A stretch of 37,830 nt of DNA from Mayfieldus sp038329895 (GTDB lineage Bacteria > Actinomycetota > Thermoleophilia > Solirubrobacterales > 70-9). Below, one piece after another: positions 16,274 through 23,187 of this stretch. Each line of letters begins with the position of its first letter. Position 1 is the first letter of the stretch. The stretch spans positions 1 to 37,830 of the forward strand of contig JBBQNM010000015.1 of NCBI GenBank assembly GCA_038329895.1, written 5' to 3'. A program made the translations under genes and the position numbers. The notes beneath the pieces were generated by a model that was not told the origin of the DNA, did not search any database, and saw nothing but the letters and a program-made list of their open reading frames with translations.

Positions 16274-17137
16274 TCAGCCGTTTCTCTCCTTCAGCCCCCG
16301 CTCGCGCAAGCGCTTCGCCTTTTCGACCTGCTTGCGGTCTGGCCCCCGCTTGTTTGGGCCTGGGACCTCGAGCGGTGCCGGCAGCCCCTCGAAGCGCGGT
16401 TCCGAGAGGAAGGCTGCCAGCCCCCGGCGACCCATCTCGCCGTCGCCGATGTTGGCGTGACGGTCGCGGCAGGAGCCCAGCGGCGCGCCGGCGTCGTTGA
16501 CGTGAACGCAGCCCAGCCGCTCCAAACCCACCTTCGCGTCTGCCTCGTCGAGCACCGCGCCGAGCTTGTCGCGGTCGGAGATGTCGAAACCCTGCACGAA
16601 CAGGTGGCAGGAGTCGAGGCAGAGCCCGAGTCGCTCGTCGCCGCCGGCAAGCTCGATCAGGCGCGCGGTCTGGTCGAAGTCGCGGCCCAAAAGCCCCTTA
16701 TGGCCGGCGGTCTGCTCGAGCAGCAGCGCACAGCTCTCGGTCTGCTTCAGCGCTTCGGAGATCACCCGCGACGCGCGGCGGATCGACCCGGCCAGTGGCT
16801 TTCCCTTCTGCGCTCCCGGATGCAGCACTACCCCGGCTGCCCCGATCCCGTCGCCGATCCTCAGCGCATGGGTCAGCGAGTTCAGCGACTTGGTGCGCAG
16901 CTCGGAGTCGTCGGTCGCGCAATTGATCAGGTAGACGGCGTGGATTACGACCGCGCCGACGCGTGAGCGGTCCATCGCCTTACGGAATACGGCGAAGTCC
17001 TCGTCGGTGTAGCGGGTGGGTCGCCACATCCGCGGGCTCTGGTTGAAGACCTGAATCGAGTCGGCGCGACGCTCCTCGGCGCGCTCGATCGCATTGGACA
17101 AGCCGCCCGCTGTGGAAACATGAGCCCCGATCAGCAT
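16274..17137 (-). CDS. nfo: Endonuclease IV (AP endonuclease)
   Basis: Cleaves DNA 5' to abasic sites in base-excision repair. The 287-residue TIM barrel has all nine zinc ligands of E. coli Nfo at a constant offset: His66, His106, Glu141, Asp175, His178, His212, Asp225, His227 and Glu257. The first codons lie inside the left attachment repeat of the integrated element, so the start codon and upstream region come from the element side. A -10-like TAGGAT lies 9 bases before the ATG. The gene is intact. A remnant of the original 5' end (LIGAHVSTA on the minus strand) is found beside gltX. Confidence 0.95.
   Translation of the reverse strand: MLIGAHVSTAGGLSNAIERAEERRADSIQVFNQSPRMWRPTRYTDEDFAVFRKAMDRSRVGAVVIHAVYLINCATDDSELRTKSLNSLTHALRIGDGIGAAGVVLHPGAQKGKPLAGSIRRASRVISEALKQTESCALLLEQTAGHKGLLGRDFDQTARLIELAGGDERLGLCLDSCHLFVQGFDISDRDKLGAVLDEADAKVGLERLGCVHVNDAGAPLGSCRDRHANIGDGEMGRRGLAAFLSEPRFEGLPAPLEVPGPNKRGPDRKQVEKAKRLRERGLKERNG
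17109..17136. repeat. Left attachment site (attL)
   Basis: A 28-bp sequence starting GCTGTGGAAACATG and ending CCGATCAGCA recurs at 28731-28758 in the same orientation with two mismatches. The left copy forms nfo codons 1-10. Direct repeats 11.6 kb apart, one next to a tyrosine recombinase gene, are the signature of site-specific integration. Confidence 0.85.
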
Positions 17138-17146
17138 GGATTCGGC

Positions 17147-17152
17147 ATCCTA
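17147..17152 (-). promoter_or_regulatory. Element-borne -10 box upstream of nfo
   Basis: TAGGAT on the minus strand, 9 bases before the nfo ATG, just inside the element. It would start transcription almost at the start codon. No good -35 is seen. It suggests the element supplies a replacement promoter for its target gene. Confidence 0.35.
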
Positions 17153-17204
17153 GAGCGGTTTGCGGCGCCTTGGTGGAGGGGCTGAGGAGCCGCGGAATCC
17201 GGCT

Positions 17205-17233
17205 CGATCAGGCGCGATTAGGTTCGATTAAGG
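17205..17233. repeat. Three direct repeats spaced 10 bp, near attL
   Basis: CGATCAGG (17205), CGATTAGG (17215) and CGATTAAGG (17225) begin exactly 10 bases apart, so they would lie on one face of the helix. Their place about 70-100 bp inside the attachment core fits arm-type integrase or excisionase binding sites. The assignment is inferred from position and spacing. Confidence 0.5.
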
Positions 17234-17320
17234 CACCAGTGCCCAATGGGCGATGCGGTGACGTTCGTCGAGAGGGGCGCCGCGCTGCGCGTCGAAGGGA
17301 GCGACTAGCCTAGGTGCCCT

Positions 17321-17953
17321 ATGGCATTTCCTGTTCCCATCGCCAGCGTCCTGTCCGGAGCGACCCCGCGCCAGCTCGGGTACTGGCGAAGGCGAACGCA
17401 CACGGCTGATCCCCTGCTCATCCCCGCCGCGCGCCGCAGCGGTCGCTACCTATACAGCTGGGCTGATGTGGTGGCCCTCCGCACAATCGTCCGACTTCGA
17501 CAGGAGAAGTCCCTTCCCAAGATTCGGCGCGCTGTCTCCACGCTTCGGCGACTCGAAGCAGATGAATGGGAGCACCTTGCCGAATACACCCTGATCAGAA
17601 CCGCTGAGACGATCGTGGTAAAGACCCCACGAGGTGAGATCCTGGATCTCGAGCGAGCGCCAGGAACGATTCTGGAAGAAGTCCTGATGGAGGATGTGCT
17701 TGGCCCCTACGAGGCCAACGGTGTGAGGGTGCCGGCGTTGGCTCAACCGCGGCAACACCTCGCAGTACACCCGCGCATTCTCGAGGGATACCCCGTCATC
17801 GCTGGCAGCCGGGTGCCCTTTCATATCGTCGCTGCCCTTGCCGATGAGGGTGCCAAGCCGGCTGAGATCGTCGAGATCTATCCCTCGGTCGATCCGGCTG
17901 GCGTACCCGATGCTCAAGACTTCGCCCGCGACGTAGCCCGCGCCGCAGCCTAG
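17321..17953 (+). CDS. DUF433 antitoxin with N-terminal MerR-like HTH
   Basis: A 210-residue protein. Residues about 8-75 look like a MerR-type winged helix (VLSGATPRQLGYWRRR and SWADVVALRTIVRLRQE). The C-terminal 70 residues are a DUF433 domain (HPRILEGYPVIAGSRVPFHIV). DUF433 proteins are commonly paired with PIN-like DUF5615 toxins, and such a gene follows after 14 bases. It would neutralise the toxin and probably autoregulate the pair through the HTH. It is the first gene inside the left end of the element, typical of stabilising cargo. A TAGCCT box lies upstream of the ATG. Confidence 0.78.
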   Translation: MAFPVPIASVLSGATPRQLGYWRRRTHTADPLLIPAARRSGRYLYSWADVVALRTIVRLRQEKSLPKIRRAVSTLRRLEADEWEHLAEYTLIRTAETIVVKTPRGEILDLERAPGTILEEVLMEDVLGPYEANGVRVPALAQPRQHLAVHPRILEGYPVIAGSRVPFHIVAALADEGAKPAEIVEIYPSVDPAGVPDAQDFARDVARAAA

Positions 17954-17967
17954 GGAGCGACAGGCCG

Positions 17968-18408
17968 TTGCGGGTCCTCCTCGATGAGGGACTGCCCATC
18001 CAACTGTTGGAGCCGCTGCGGCGGAATTTGGGCCACGAGTTCCAGCACGTTGAACGTCTGAAATGGAAAGGAAAGCAGGACCCATTTCTGTTTCGCGATG
18101 CCGCCGACCGCGATTTCGAAGCGATCATCGCCCTGGACCTCGACCAACTAGTTGACCCCGGTGAGTGGCGGGCGCTCAGGGATTCCAGGCTCCACCACAT
18201 CAGCGTCCGGCAGGGTCGGACCGTTCAAGGGAAAAAGGGCCTCGCCCGGGTCATGGGCTCGCTGATTGTCGCGATGCCATACGTATTGGAGGACTTGGAA
18301 GCTGCAGATGGTCAGCGAATCGTTGAGGTGGCGTTGCTCGCCGCTACCGCACGCCACGAGACTTTCGACCCGAAACGGGAGCGCAGCCGCTACCCGTACT
18401 GGCGCTGA
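17968..18408 (+). CDS. PIN-like (DUF5615-type) toxin
   Basis: A 146-residue protein starting with TTG. The N-terminus RVLLDEGLPIQLLEPLRR matches the beginning of DUF5615/PIN-like toxins, where the aspartate starts the acidic nuclease site; a second acidic set is in AADRDFEAIIALDLDQLVD. Such proteins are presumed RNases controlled by a DUF433 partner. Its start 14 bases after the antitoxin stop supports co-expression. The usual short toxin is about 110-120 residues; here about 30 extra C-terminal residues are present. Base composition looks lower in GC than the host genes by eye. Confidence 0.7.
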   Translation: MRVLLDEGLPIQLLEPLRRNLGHEFQHVERLKWKGKQDPFLFRDAADRDFEAIIALDLDQLVDPGEWRALRDSRLHHISVRQGRTVQGKKGLARVMGSLIVAMPYVLEDLEAADGQRIVEVALLAATARHETFDPKRERSRYPYWR

Positions 18409-18434
18409 AAAACGCCGAGAGCTTGCTTGGGGGG

Positions 18435-19085
18435 TTAGCCGATCCGCAGCGCGTCGGCCGCGGCGTTCAAGAGCCTGCCGACCGCTTCCCGATCATTTCG
18501 CGCCGGGTCCCCGAGGGAATGCCCCGTCGCGGTAAAGAGCTGGGGCTCGCACGCACTGCAGTAGCGCTGGCGCCAGTCACTAGTGAGGTCGGAGCCGCAC
18601 TGGATGCATTGGTCGGCGCCGAGCCGCGCCAGCATCACGGCAGCCTCCCAGCGCTTTGTATGCGGCCACTGACGCGGGTCGTCGTCCGCCAGCGGCGCCG
18701 TCGTCCATGTTGCAACCACGCCTAACCCAAATACCGCGAACTGCGGGCTGCACTTAGAGGCGGCCGTCCGCTCGAAGAAAGCACGCATGAACCGGCGAGG
18801 CCGGCCCACGACTGCCCGCCCCCCATTCCTAGCGCTGGACCGCGCGTAGTGAGAGACGAAGCGGTCGAGGGGCTCCCCGCCGCGTATCTGCTCGATCGCG
18901 TCGAGGCAAGCAGCGTCGCGACCGAGAACGTTTACGAGGGGCACGAGCGGCGCTTGCCTGGCGAGTACCGCCCGCTCTTTTTCGGAGGTCTTAAACGCGG
19001 CCCCCGTTGCTTGATCACGGAGGGGCTCAAACCGGCGGTGAGGGGGACTACTGCGTTTTGTAGAGCTCGACTTCTCCTGGAACAT
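18435..19085 (-). CDS. Zinc-ribbon protein of unknown function
   Basis: A 216-residue protein, the only long minus-strand gene in the left half of the element. Near the C-terminus CIQCGSDLT and YCSAC form a four-cysteine zinc ribbon. The middle part is mixed and not recognised. The ATG at 19094 would share bases with the divergent XRE gene start (CATG), so I place the start at the next ATG, 19085; the true start may be later. Divergence from a repressor-like gene suggests an early or lysogeny-maintenance gene, but this is inference. Confidence 0.55.
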   Translation of the reverse strand: MFQEKSSSTKRSSPPHRRFEPLRDQATGAAFKTSEKERAVLARQAPLVPLVNVLGRDAACLDAIEQIRGGEPLDRFVSHYARSSARNGGRAVVGRPRRFMRAFFERTAASKCSPQFAVFGLGVVATWTTAPLADDDPRQWPHTKRWEAAVMLARLGADQCIQCGSDLTSDWRQRYCSACEPQLFTATGHSLGDPARNDREAVGRLLNAAADALRIG

Positions 19086-19092
19086 CGCTTTC

Positions 19093-19350
19093 ATGTTCGA
19101 AAATGCGCCGGACGTTGCCGCGCATCCGCCAGCGCCGCTGCGCGTCTATCGCGTCGCGGGCGGCGAAACGCAGGCCCAGCTCGCGGTGCGAGCGCAGGTC
19201 AGTGAGCGAACCGTGGTGCGTTTGGAACGGGGCGAGGTGCCGAGCTTGCAGGTTGCGCAGGCCCTAGCGGACGCGCTTACCGAGGGGAGCCTCGACGCGC
19301 TTTTCCCCTCAATCAATGACGAATGCCGCCGGCCCGACGGCGACGCATGA
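19093..19350 (+). CDS. XRE-family HTH regulator
   Basis: An 85-residue protein whose residues about 22-62 are a lambda-repressor-like HTH (ETQAQLAVRAQVSERTVVRLERGEV followed by VAQALADAL). It is small enough to be HTH only. It starts divergently from the zinc-ribbon gene, the usual position for a phage or satellite repressor or Cro-like switch protein. No clear ribosome binding site is seen. It is the first gene of the plus-strand operon. Confidence 0.75.
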   Translation: MFENAPDVAAHPPAPLRVYRVAGGETQAQLAVRAQVSERTVVRLERGEVPSLQVAQALADALTEGSLDALFPSINDECRRPDGDA

Positions 19351-19374
19351 CGGTCGCAGAGCTGGCACAGCTGA

Positions 19375-19740
19375 ATGGGGGAGCTGGTGGCTGAGGGGCC
19401 GGCTACACCTAGCGTCGGGGGCGGCACTGTGGGCGCCTGCAAGCGTTGTAGTGCCTCCCGCCGCGACGTCGCCTACAGCCACCGGCTGCGCCAGCGGGTG
19501 TGCTGGCGCTGCTACCACGCCAGTTTCACGTCCGAGCAGATCGCCGAATTCGACCGCGGCGATCGGCAGCGAGGGATCGCGCAGACGATTCGCGGCAGCC
19601 TTGGCAGGATTGACGAGCCGCGCCAACAGGCGGTTCGTGATTGCGCCCTGCTGGTCGAGACCTCGGGTTCCGTGGATGAAGTCCTCGAGCTGGTCGATGA
19701 GCTCGCCGACCTCGGGCTTCACTTGGAGGTGCGCCGATGA
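19375..19740 (+). CDS. Small zinc-ribbon protein, unknown function
   Basis: A 121-residue protein with CKRCSASRR and CWRCYHASF (a four-cysteine zinc site at residues 22-46) followed by a helical region ending in repeated acidic leucines (VDEVLELVDELADLGL). A GTG at 19387 is an alternative start. The stop overlaps the next ATG by 4 bases. It resembles the minus-strand zinc-ribbon protein only in having CxxC pairs. Position just before the replication gene suggests an early DNA-binding role. Confidence 0.6.
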   Translation: MGELVAEGPATPSVGGGTVGACKRCSASRRDVAYSHRLRQRVCWRCYHASFTSEQIAEFDRGDRQRGIAQTIRGSLGRIDEPRQQAVRDCALLVETSGSVDEVLELVDELADLGLHLEVRR

Positions 19741-21281
19741 GTGACGCCGAGCGCATCATCGCCCACATAGAGGAGCGGGCTAGGGCGCGGGAGTCGAGCC
19801 AGAATGGCCGGGGGCTTTCCTCCGTCGGAACCGGCTTTCCTCCGGCTCCGGAGCGTCTGCGCGCAGAGGCCTTCTACGGGCCGGCGGGTGAGTTCGTCCG
19901 CGCCATCGACCCGTGTACGGAGGCCGACCCTGCGGCGACACTGATCCAGCTCCTACTGGCGTTCGGCAATGCCTGCGGCCGCGGTCCTGGCTTCCTGGTC
20001 GAGAGCGACCAGCACGGGACCAATGAGTTCGCGGCGATAGTGGGCGAGACCTCGAAGGCCCGCAAGGGCTCATCGTGGGGGCACGTCCGCCGCGTTATGC
20101 GGCTCGCCGACTCTGAGTGGGAGGGAGTGTGCATCGGCTCGGGGATCGCCAGCGGCGAGGGGCTGATTCATGCCGTGCGGGATCCCGTCGTTATCCGCCG
20201 CAAGGCGCGGACGAAGGAGGAGCGTGAGCGCGCGGACGAGGACGGGCGGATTGAGGACGAGGCCGACCCTGGGGTTCAGGAGAAGCGACTGCTCGTCCTG
20301 CAGGGCGAGCTCGCCCAGGTCTTGCGCGTCATGCAGCGCGAGGGCAACACCGTCTCGCCGATCCTGCGCGACCTCTGGGATCACGGCAACGCCCGCGGTA
20401 TGTCGAAACACCAGCCGGAGAAGACCACGGGTTCCCTGGTCAGCCTGATCGGCCACATCACCGTCCGTGAGCTGCGCCGAGAGCTGACCGAGATAGAGGC
20501 CGGCAACGGGTTCGGCAACCGCTGGCTCTGGGTGCTCGCGAAGCGCTCGAAGCGGCTCCCGCGGGGCGGCCAGCTAGACGACAGAACGCTGGTACCGCTG
20601 GCAAATGAGATAAGCGAAGCGCTGGTTTTCGCTCGAACCCAGGGGATGCTCGATATGACCGAGGCCGCCTGGGAGGTCTGGGATCTGCTCTATGCGGAGC
20701 TGAGCGAGGGAGCCGATGATCTGCTGGGGGCGGTCACCGCGCGAGCCGAGGCACACGTGCGCCGGCTTGCTGTGCTCTATGCGCTGCTTGACCAGCAGGA
20801 CCGCGTGGGTGTCGAGCACCTACGAGCCGCGACAGCGGTATGGGACTACTGCGAGACCAGCGCCGCACACATCTTCGGCGGCAGGGTCGGCGATCCGTTC
20901 GCCGACAAGATCCTGACCGCCATCCGTGAGGCTGAGGAGGACGGCTTGAGTCGCACGGAGATTCGTTCGATCGTGGGCGGCCACGTCCCAGTAGGGGAGA
21001 TCGAGGCCGGCCTGCGGTTCCTCGCGGTGCGCGGGCTGGCCCATGAGCGGGTCGTCCAGACGACAGGGCGCCCCGCGCACACGTGGTACCCCGGAGCCCG
21101 GAGCAATGTGCGTGAGGCTTCGGAGCAAAGTACCCCCGCCCACACCTTTCCTCCGACCCCCCAGGCACTTTCCTCCGAGTTTCTGGACAGCGCACACGAG
21201 TTGGAGATGGCGGGTGCCGCAACGGCCGAGCAGGAGGCCGAGGTCGAGCGCATCGCCGAGAAGTTCGGAGAGCCGAGATGA
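19737..21281 (+). CDS. DUF3987-family replication protein (primase/helicase-like)
   Basis: A 514-residue protein resembling DUF3987 proteins of phages and integrative elements: FYGPAGEFVRAIDPCTEADPAA, LLAFGNACGRGPGF, GETSKARKGSSWG (a degenerate P-loop), SGIASGEGLIHAVRD and KRLLVLQGELAQVLRVMQREGN. The C-terminus adds a winged-helix-like stretch (GLSRTEIRSIVGGHVPVGEIEAGL). These proteins are thought to open or prime element replication. Both ends overlap neighbours by 4 bases. It is the best candidate for the element's autonomous replication function; no origin was identified. Confidence 0.75.
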   Translation: MSDAERIIAHIEERARARESSQNGRGLSSVGTGFPPAPERLRAEAFYGPAGEFVRAIDPCTEADPAATLIQLLLAFGNACGRGPGFLVESDQHGTNEFAAIVGETSKARKGSSWGHVRRVMRLADSEWEGVCIGSGIASGEGLIHAVRDPVVIRRKARTKEERERADEDGRIEDEADPGVQEKRLLVLQGELAQVLRVMQREGNTVSPILRDLWDHGNARGMSKHQPEKTTGSLVSLIGHITVRELRRELTEIEAGNGFGNRWLWVLAKRSKRLPRGGQLDDRTLVPLANEISEALVFARTQGMLDMTEAAWEVWDLLYAELSEGADDLLGAVTARAEAHVRRLAVLYALLDQQDRVGVEHLRAATAVWDYCETSAAHIFGGRVGDPFADKILTAIREAEEDGLSRTEIRSIVGGHVPVGEIEAGLRFLAVRGLAHERVVQTTGRPAHTWYPGARSNVREASEQSTPAHTFPPTPQALSSEFLDSAHELEMAGAATAEQEAEVERIAEKFGEPR

Positions 21282-21541
21282 GGCGCTCGCTGCCCGGAGT
21301 CAACTACGAGCTCGCGGCGAGCGTTCGACGGGTGAACAGCCTCTATGCCCGGGTTCCCGAGTCCCGTCGACCGGACGTGACCGGCGAGCGCTGGCAGGCT
21401 CTCGAAGCTGAGATCGACGCTCGCTGCGGTGCCGGCGATCGCGATGGAGCGTTGCGAGCGATCAAGGAATGGGAGCAGCACGCGGAGCGCGTGCTTGGCG
21501 CGGCGCTTCCCGATACACCTTTCGAGGGGGCCCGGTCGTGA
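21278..21541 (+). CDS. Small hypothetical protein
   Basis: An 87-residue, largely helical protein (ALEAEIDARCGAGDRDGALRAIKEWEQHAERVL) with no recognised domain. It overlaps the replication gene and the following HTH gene by 4 bases on each side (ATGA and GTGA), which supports it being translated. Confidence 0.55.
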   Translation: MRRSLPGVNYELAASVRRVNSLYARVPESRRPDVTGERWQALEAEIDARCGAGDRDGALRAIKEWEQHAERVLGAALPDTPFEGARS

Positions 21542-21889
21542 GTGCCCTGATCCGACTAGATCCCGCCAGCATCGAGGCCGTCGCTCAGCGCACCGCCGAG
21601 CTATTGCGCGGCGCGGCCGCCCCCGAGCTGGTGACCGCGGCCAAGATCGCCACGCGGCTCGGCGTGGACCGCTCGTTCATCTACGAGCACGCCGACGAGC
21701 TGGGCGCAGTCAAGCTCGGGGATGGGCCGCGTGCCCGGCTGCGCTTCGACCCGGAGAACCGTCGCCAAGCATCTAGCCGCCCATTCACCTGCGAAGCCCG
21801 AACTGCCAGCAGCCAAGCCGCGCCGTCGACTTGGCCGAGCGCCCAGCGACGGCGAGTTGCTCCCTATTCGAGGGGCGTCGTCGCGATGA
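21538..21889 (+). pseudogene. Excisionase-like HTH gene with a one-base frameshift
   Basis: From GTG at 21538 the frame encodes a helix-turn-helix (TAAKIATRLGVDRSFIYEHADELGAVKLG) followed by RLRFDPEN, typical of excisionase/HTH_17 proteins. At 21756-21757 one extra A shifts the frame. Removing it continues as PETVAKHLAAHSPAKPELP, then a basic tail RRRLGRAPSDGELLPIRG, stopping at 21887-21889. The unshifted frame instead gives a low-complexity tail to 22044. The smooth join suggests either a recent mutation or a sequencing error. A functional product would be a DNA-binding directionality or regulatory factor. Confidence 0.6.
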
Positions 21890-22044
21890 GCGCTCCCTCG
21901 TGTCACCGATCTTCGATCCGGCCGCCCTCGCGCCGGGTCGAGGCGTGGTCTCCTTGCGGGCCGCGCGGGCGCCGGGCGGGACTCCCAATGGGGGCCCTCC
22001 GTCTCGCCCGGCGCAACTTCCCCCGACCCGAAAGGAACTCCTGA
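21886..22044 (+). CDS. Possible 52-residue protein
   Basis: An ATG overlaps the frameshift-corrected HTH stop (ATGA), and the frame ends sharing one base with the next ATG (TGATG). The product is arginine/proline-rich with no domain. Junction geometry matches the rest of the operon, but composition is unconvincing, and the frame is also the continuation of the uncorrected HTH frame. Confidence 0.25.
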   Translation: MSAPSCHRSSIRPPSRRVEAWSPCGPRGRRAGLPMGALRLARRNFPRPERNS

Positions 22045-22469
22045 TGAGCCAAGCCGCACGCCGAAATCAAGAGCTGGCAGTCGATCTGGCGCGCAGAGCG
22101 ATCCGCGCTGCTGAGAAGCGACGCGCCGAGGAGGCCGGCGGCGAAGCCGCGGCTGAGCGGCTGCGCGACGCCGCCGGTGCGGATGGCCGGCTGACACCTA
22201 ATGAGGCGCTCGCGGCCTTGGGCGGCGACCGGCCGCGACCGACCGCGTTCAATGAGCTGCTGCGAGCTCCTCGATCGCGGCCACCCAGTCCGTGGCCAAG
22301 CGACGCAGAGGTTGCACCCGAACCCGAGACGCCGGCCAAGCCGGAGGGTTCCGCCGATGGTGGCGAAGGCGAGCCCGAGGAGTTCACCTTTGACACGACC
22401 GTCGACGGCCAGCGCCTGCGGATCTTCGACCTGGACGACAACGACACGAAAGAAGGAACCGACCAATGA
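22044..22469 (+). CDS. Hypothetical protein with acidic C-terminus
   Basis: A 141-residue protein. Residues 1-60 are alanine/arginine-rich helices, residues 75-110 are proline-rich, and the end is strongly acidic (GEGEPEEFTFDTTVDGQRLRIFDLDDND). A good ribosome binding site (AAAGGA, 22031-22036) precedes the ATG, which rejects a longer frame from 21831. The stop overlaps the next ATG. Family unknown. Confidence 0.65.
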   Translation: MSQAARRNQELAVDLARRAIRAAEKRRAEEAGGEAAAERLRDAAGADGRLTPNEALAALGGDRPRPTAFNELLRAPRSRPPSPWPSDAEVAPEPETPAKPEGSADGGEGEPEEFTFDTTVDGQRLRIFDLDDNDTKEGTDQ

Positions 22470-23086
22470 CGACACGACGACGCCGACCGGACGCCCCCTC
22501 ACTGCTCCTACCGGACAGCCTGAAACCTCCCAAGGCTTCGGCCGAAACGAACACCGCATACGCCGCGGCGATCAAGGGCACGAGGGCTGCCATCGAAGCA
22601 GTCCGTGATGCAAGGGCCAAGGCCCGTGAGGCGCAACACCGGGACGCTGCGCCTTCTGAGTTGCGCAAGCTGGAGTCCGCGGTCGAGGAAGCCGAGCATC
22701 GGTATCGCGAGGCGAAGCGTGCCGAGGAGCGAGCGCAGAACGCTCTCGCACGGGCGATCCATGACGACCGCGACGCCCTGGTCGAGCAGGTGCCTTTCGA
22801 GCAGCGAGCCGAGAAGGCCCTCGCTGCGCTCGACGCGGCCGCGACCGAGCTGGACCTGCTGGCTGAAGAAGCCGGCACCGTGCAAACCGTCATGACCATC
22901 GACCAGGAGCGAACCCGCAACCGTGGGTTTGAGCCAGTCCATCTGCCTGCTGATCGCTACACGTCGCCGCAGGCGCATCTCGCTGCCCTTCGCGGGCAGA
23001 TCATCGAGTTGCGTGAGGCGGCTCGGGAGCTGACGCTAAAGGTTGAGGCGCCAACCCCGAGTGAACGCCGGAGGGTCGTGGCGTGA
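22466..23086 (+). CDS. Coiled-coil protein upstream of the terminase
   Basis: A 206-residue protein dominated by a coiled coil at about residues 35-135 (RDARAKAREAQHR, LRKLESAVEEAEHRYREAKRAEERAQNALARAI), with a second helical region at about 165-195. No domain is recognised. Position shortly before the large terminase would suit a small-terminase, scaffold-like or packaging accessory protein, but nothing in the sequence proves it. It overlaps its upstream gene by 4 bases. Confidence 0.6.
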   Translation: MTTRRRRPDAPSLLLPDSLKPPKASAETNTAYAAAIKGTRAAIEAVRDARAKAREAQHRDAAPSELRKLESAVEEAEHRYREAKRAEERAQNALARAIHDDRDALVEQVPFEQRAEKALAALDAAATELDLLAEEAGTVQTVMTIDQERTRNRGFEPVHLPADRYTSPQAHLAALRGQIIELREAARELTLKVEAPTPSERRRVVA

Positions 23087-23187
23087 GGCTGGGGTACCCA
23101 CGGTCGGGTGGGGGGCGGCCTAAACGGCCACGCTGGGACGGAACAGGGCAGTCGGCACGGAGGGAATTTCTAAGGGGTGCGCCCTAG
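23083..23187 (+). CDS. Possible 34-residue basic peptide before terL
   Basis: A GTG overlapping the preceding stop (GTGA) opens a 34-codon frame that ends in TAG exactly one base before the terminase GTG, in the same frame. The peptide is basic and contains GGGRPKRPR, like an AT-hook core. It may be a small DNA-binding protein, or the G-rich stretch may instead be a packaging (cos-like) site and the ORF accidental. Confidence 0.3.
   Translation: MRLGYPRSGGGRPKRPRWDGTGQSARREFLRGAP

Noticed and set aside
17138..17320. Possible tRNA or small RNA between attL and the antitoxin gene
   Set aside because: No cloverleaf or T-loop sequence is visible; the region is better explained by attachment-site repeats and a promoter.
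19347..19394. 15-codon ORF (MTVAELAQLNGG) overlapping the XRE stop
   Set aside because: The ATGA junction is suggestive, but the product is very short and has no supporting ribosome binding site; kept out of the feature list.
21469..21537. Upstream ATG extending the HTH frame
   Set aside because: Lies inside the preceding gene; the GTG at 21538 with a GTGA overlap matches the operon's other junctions.
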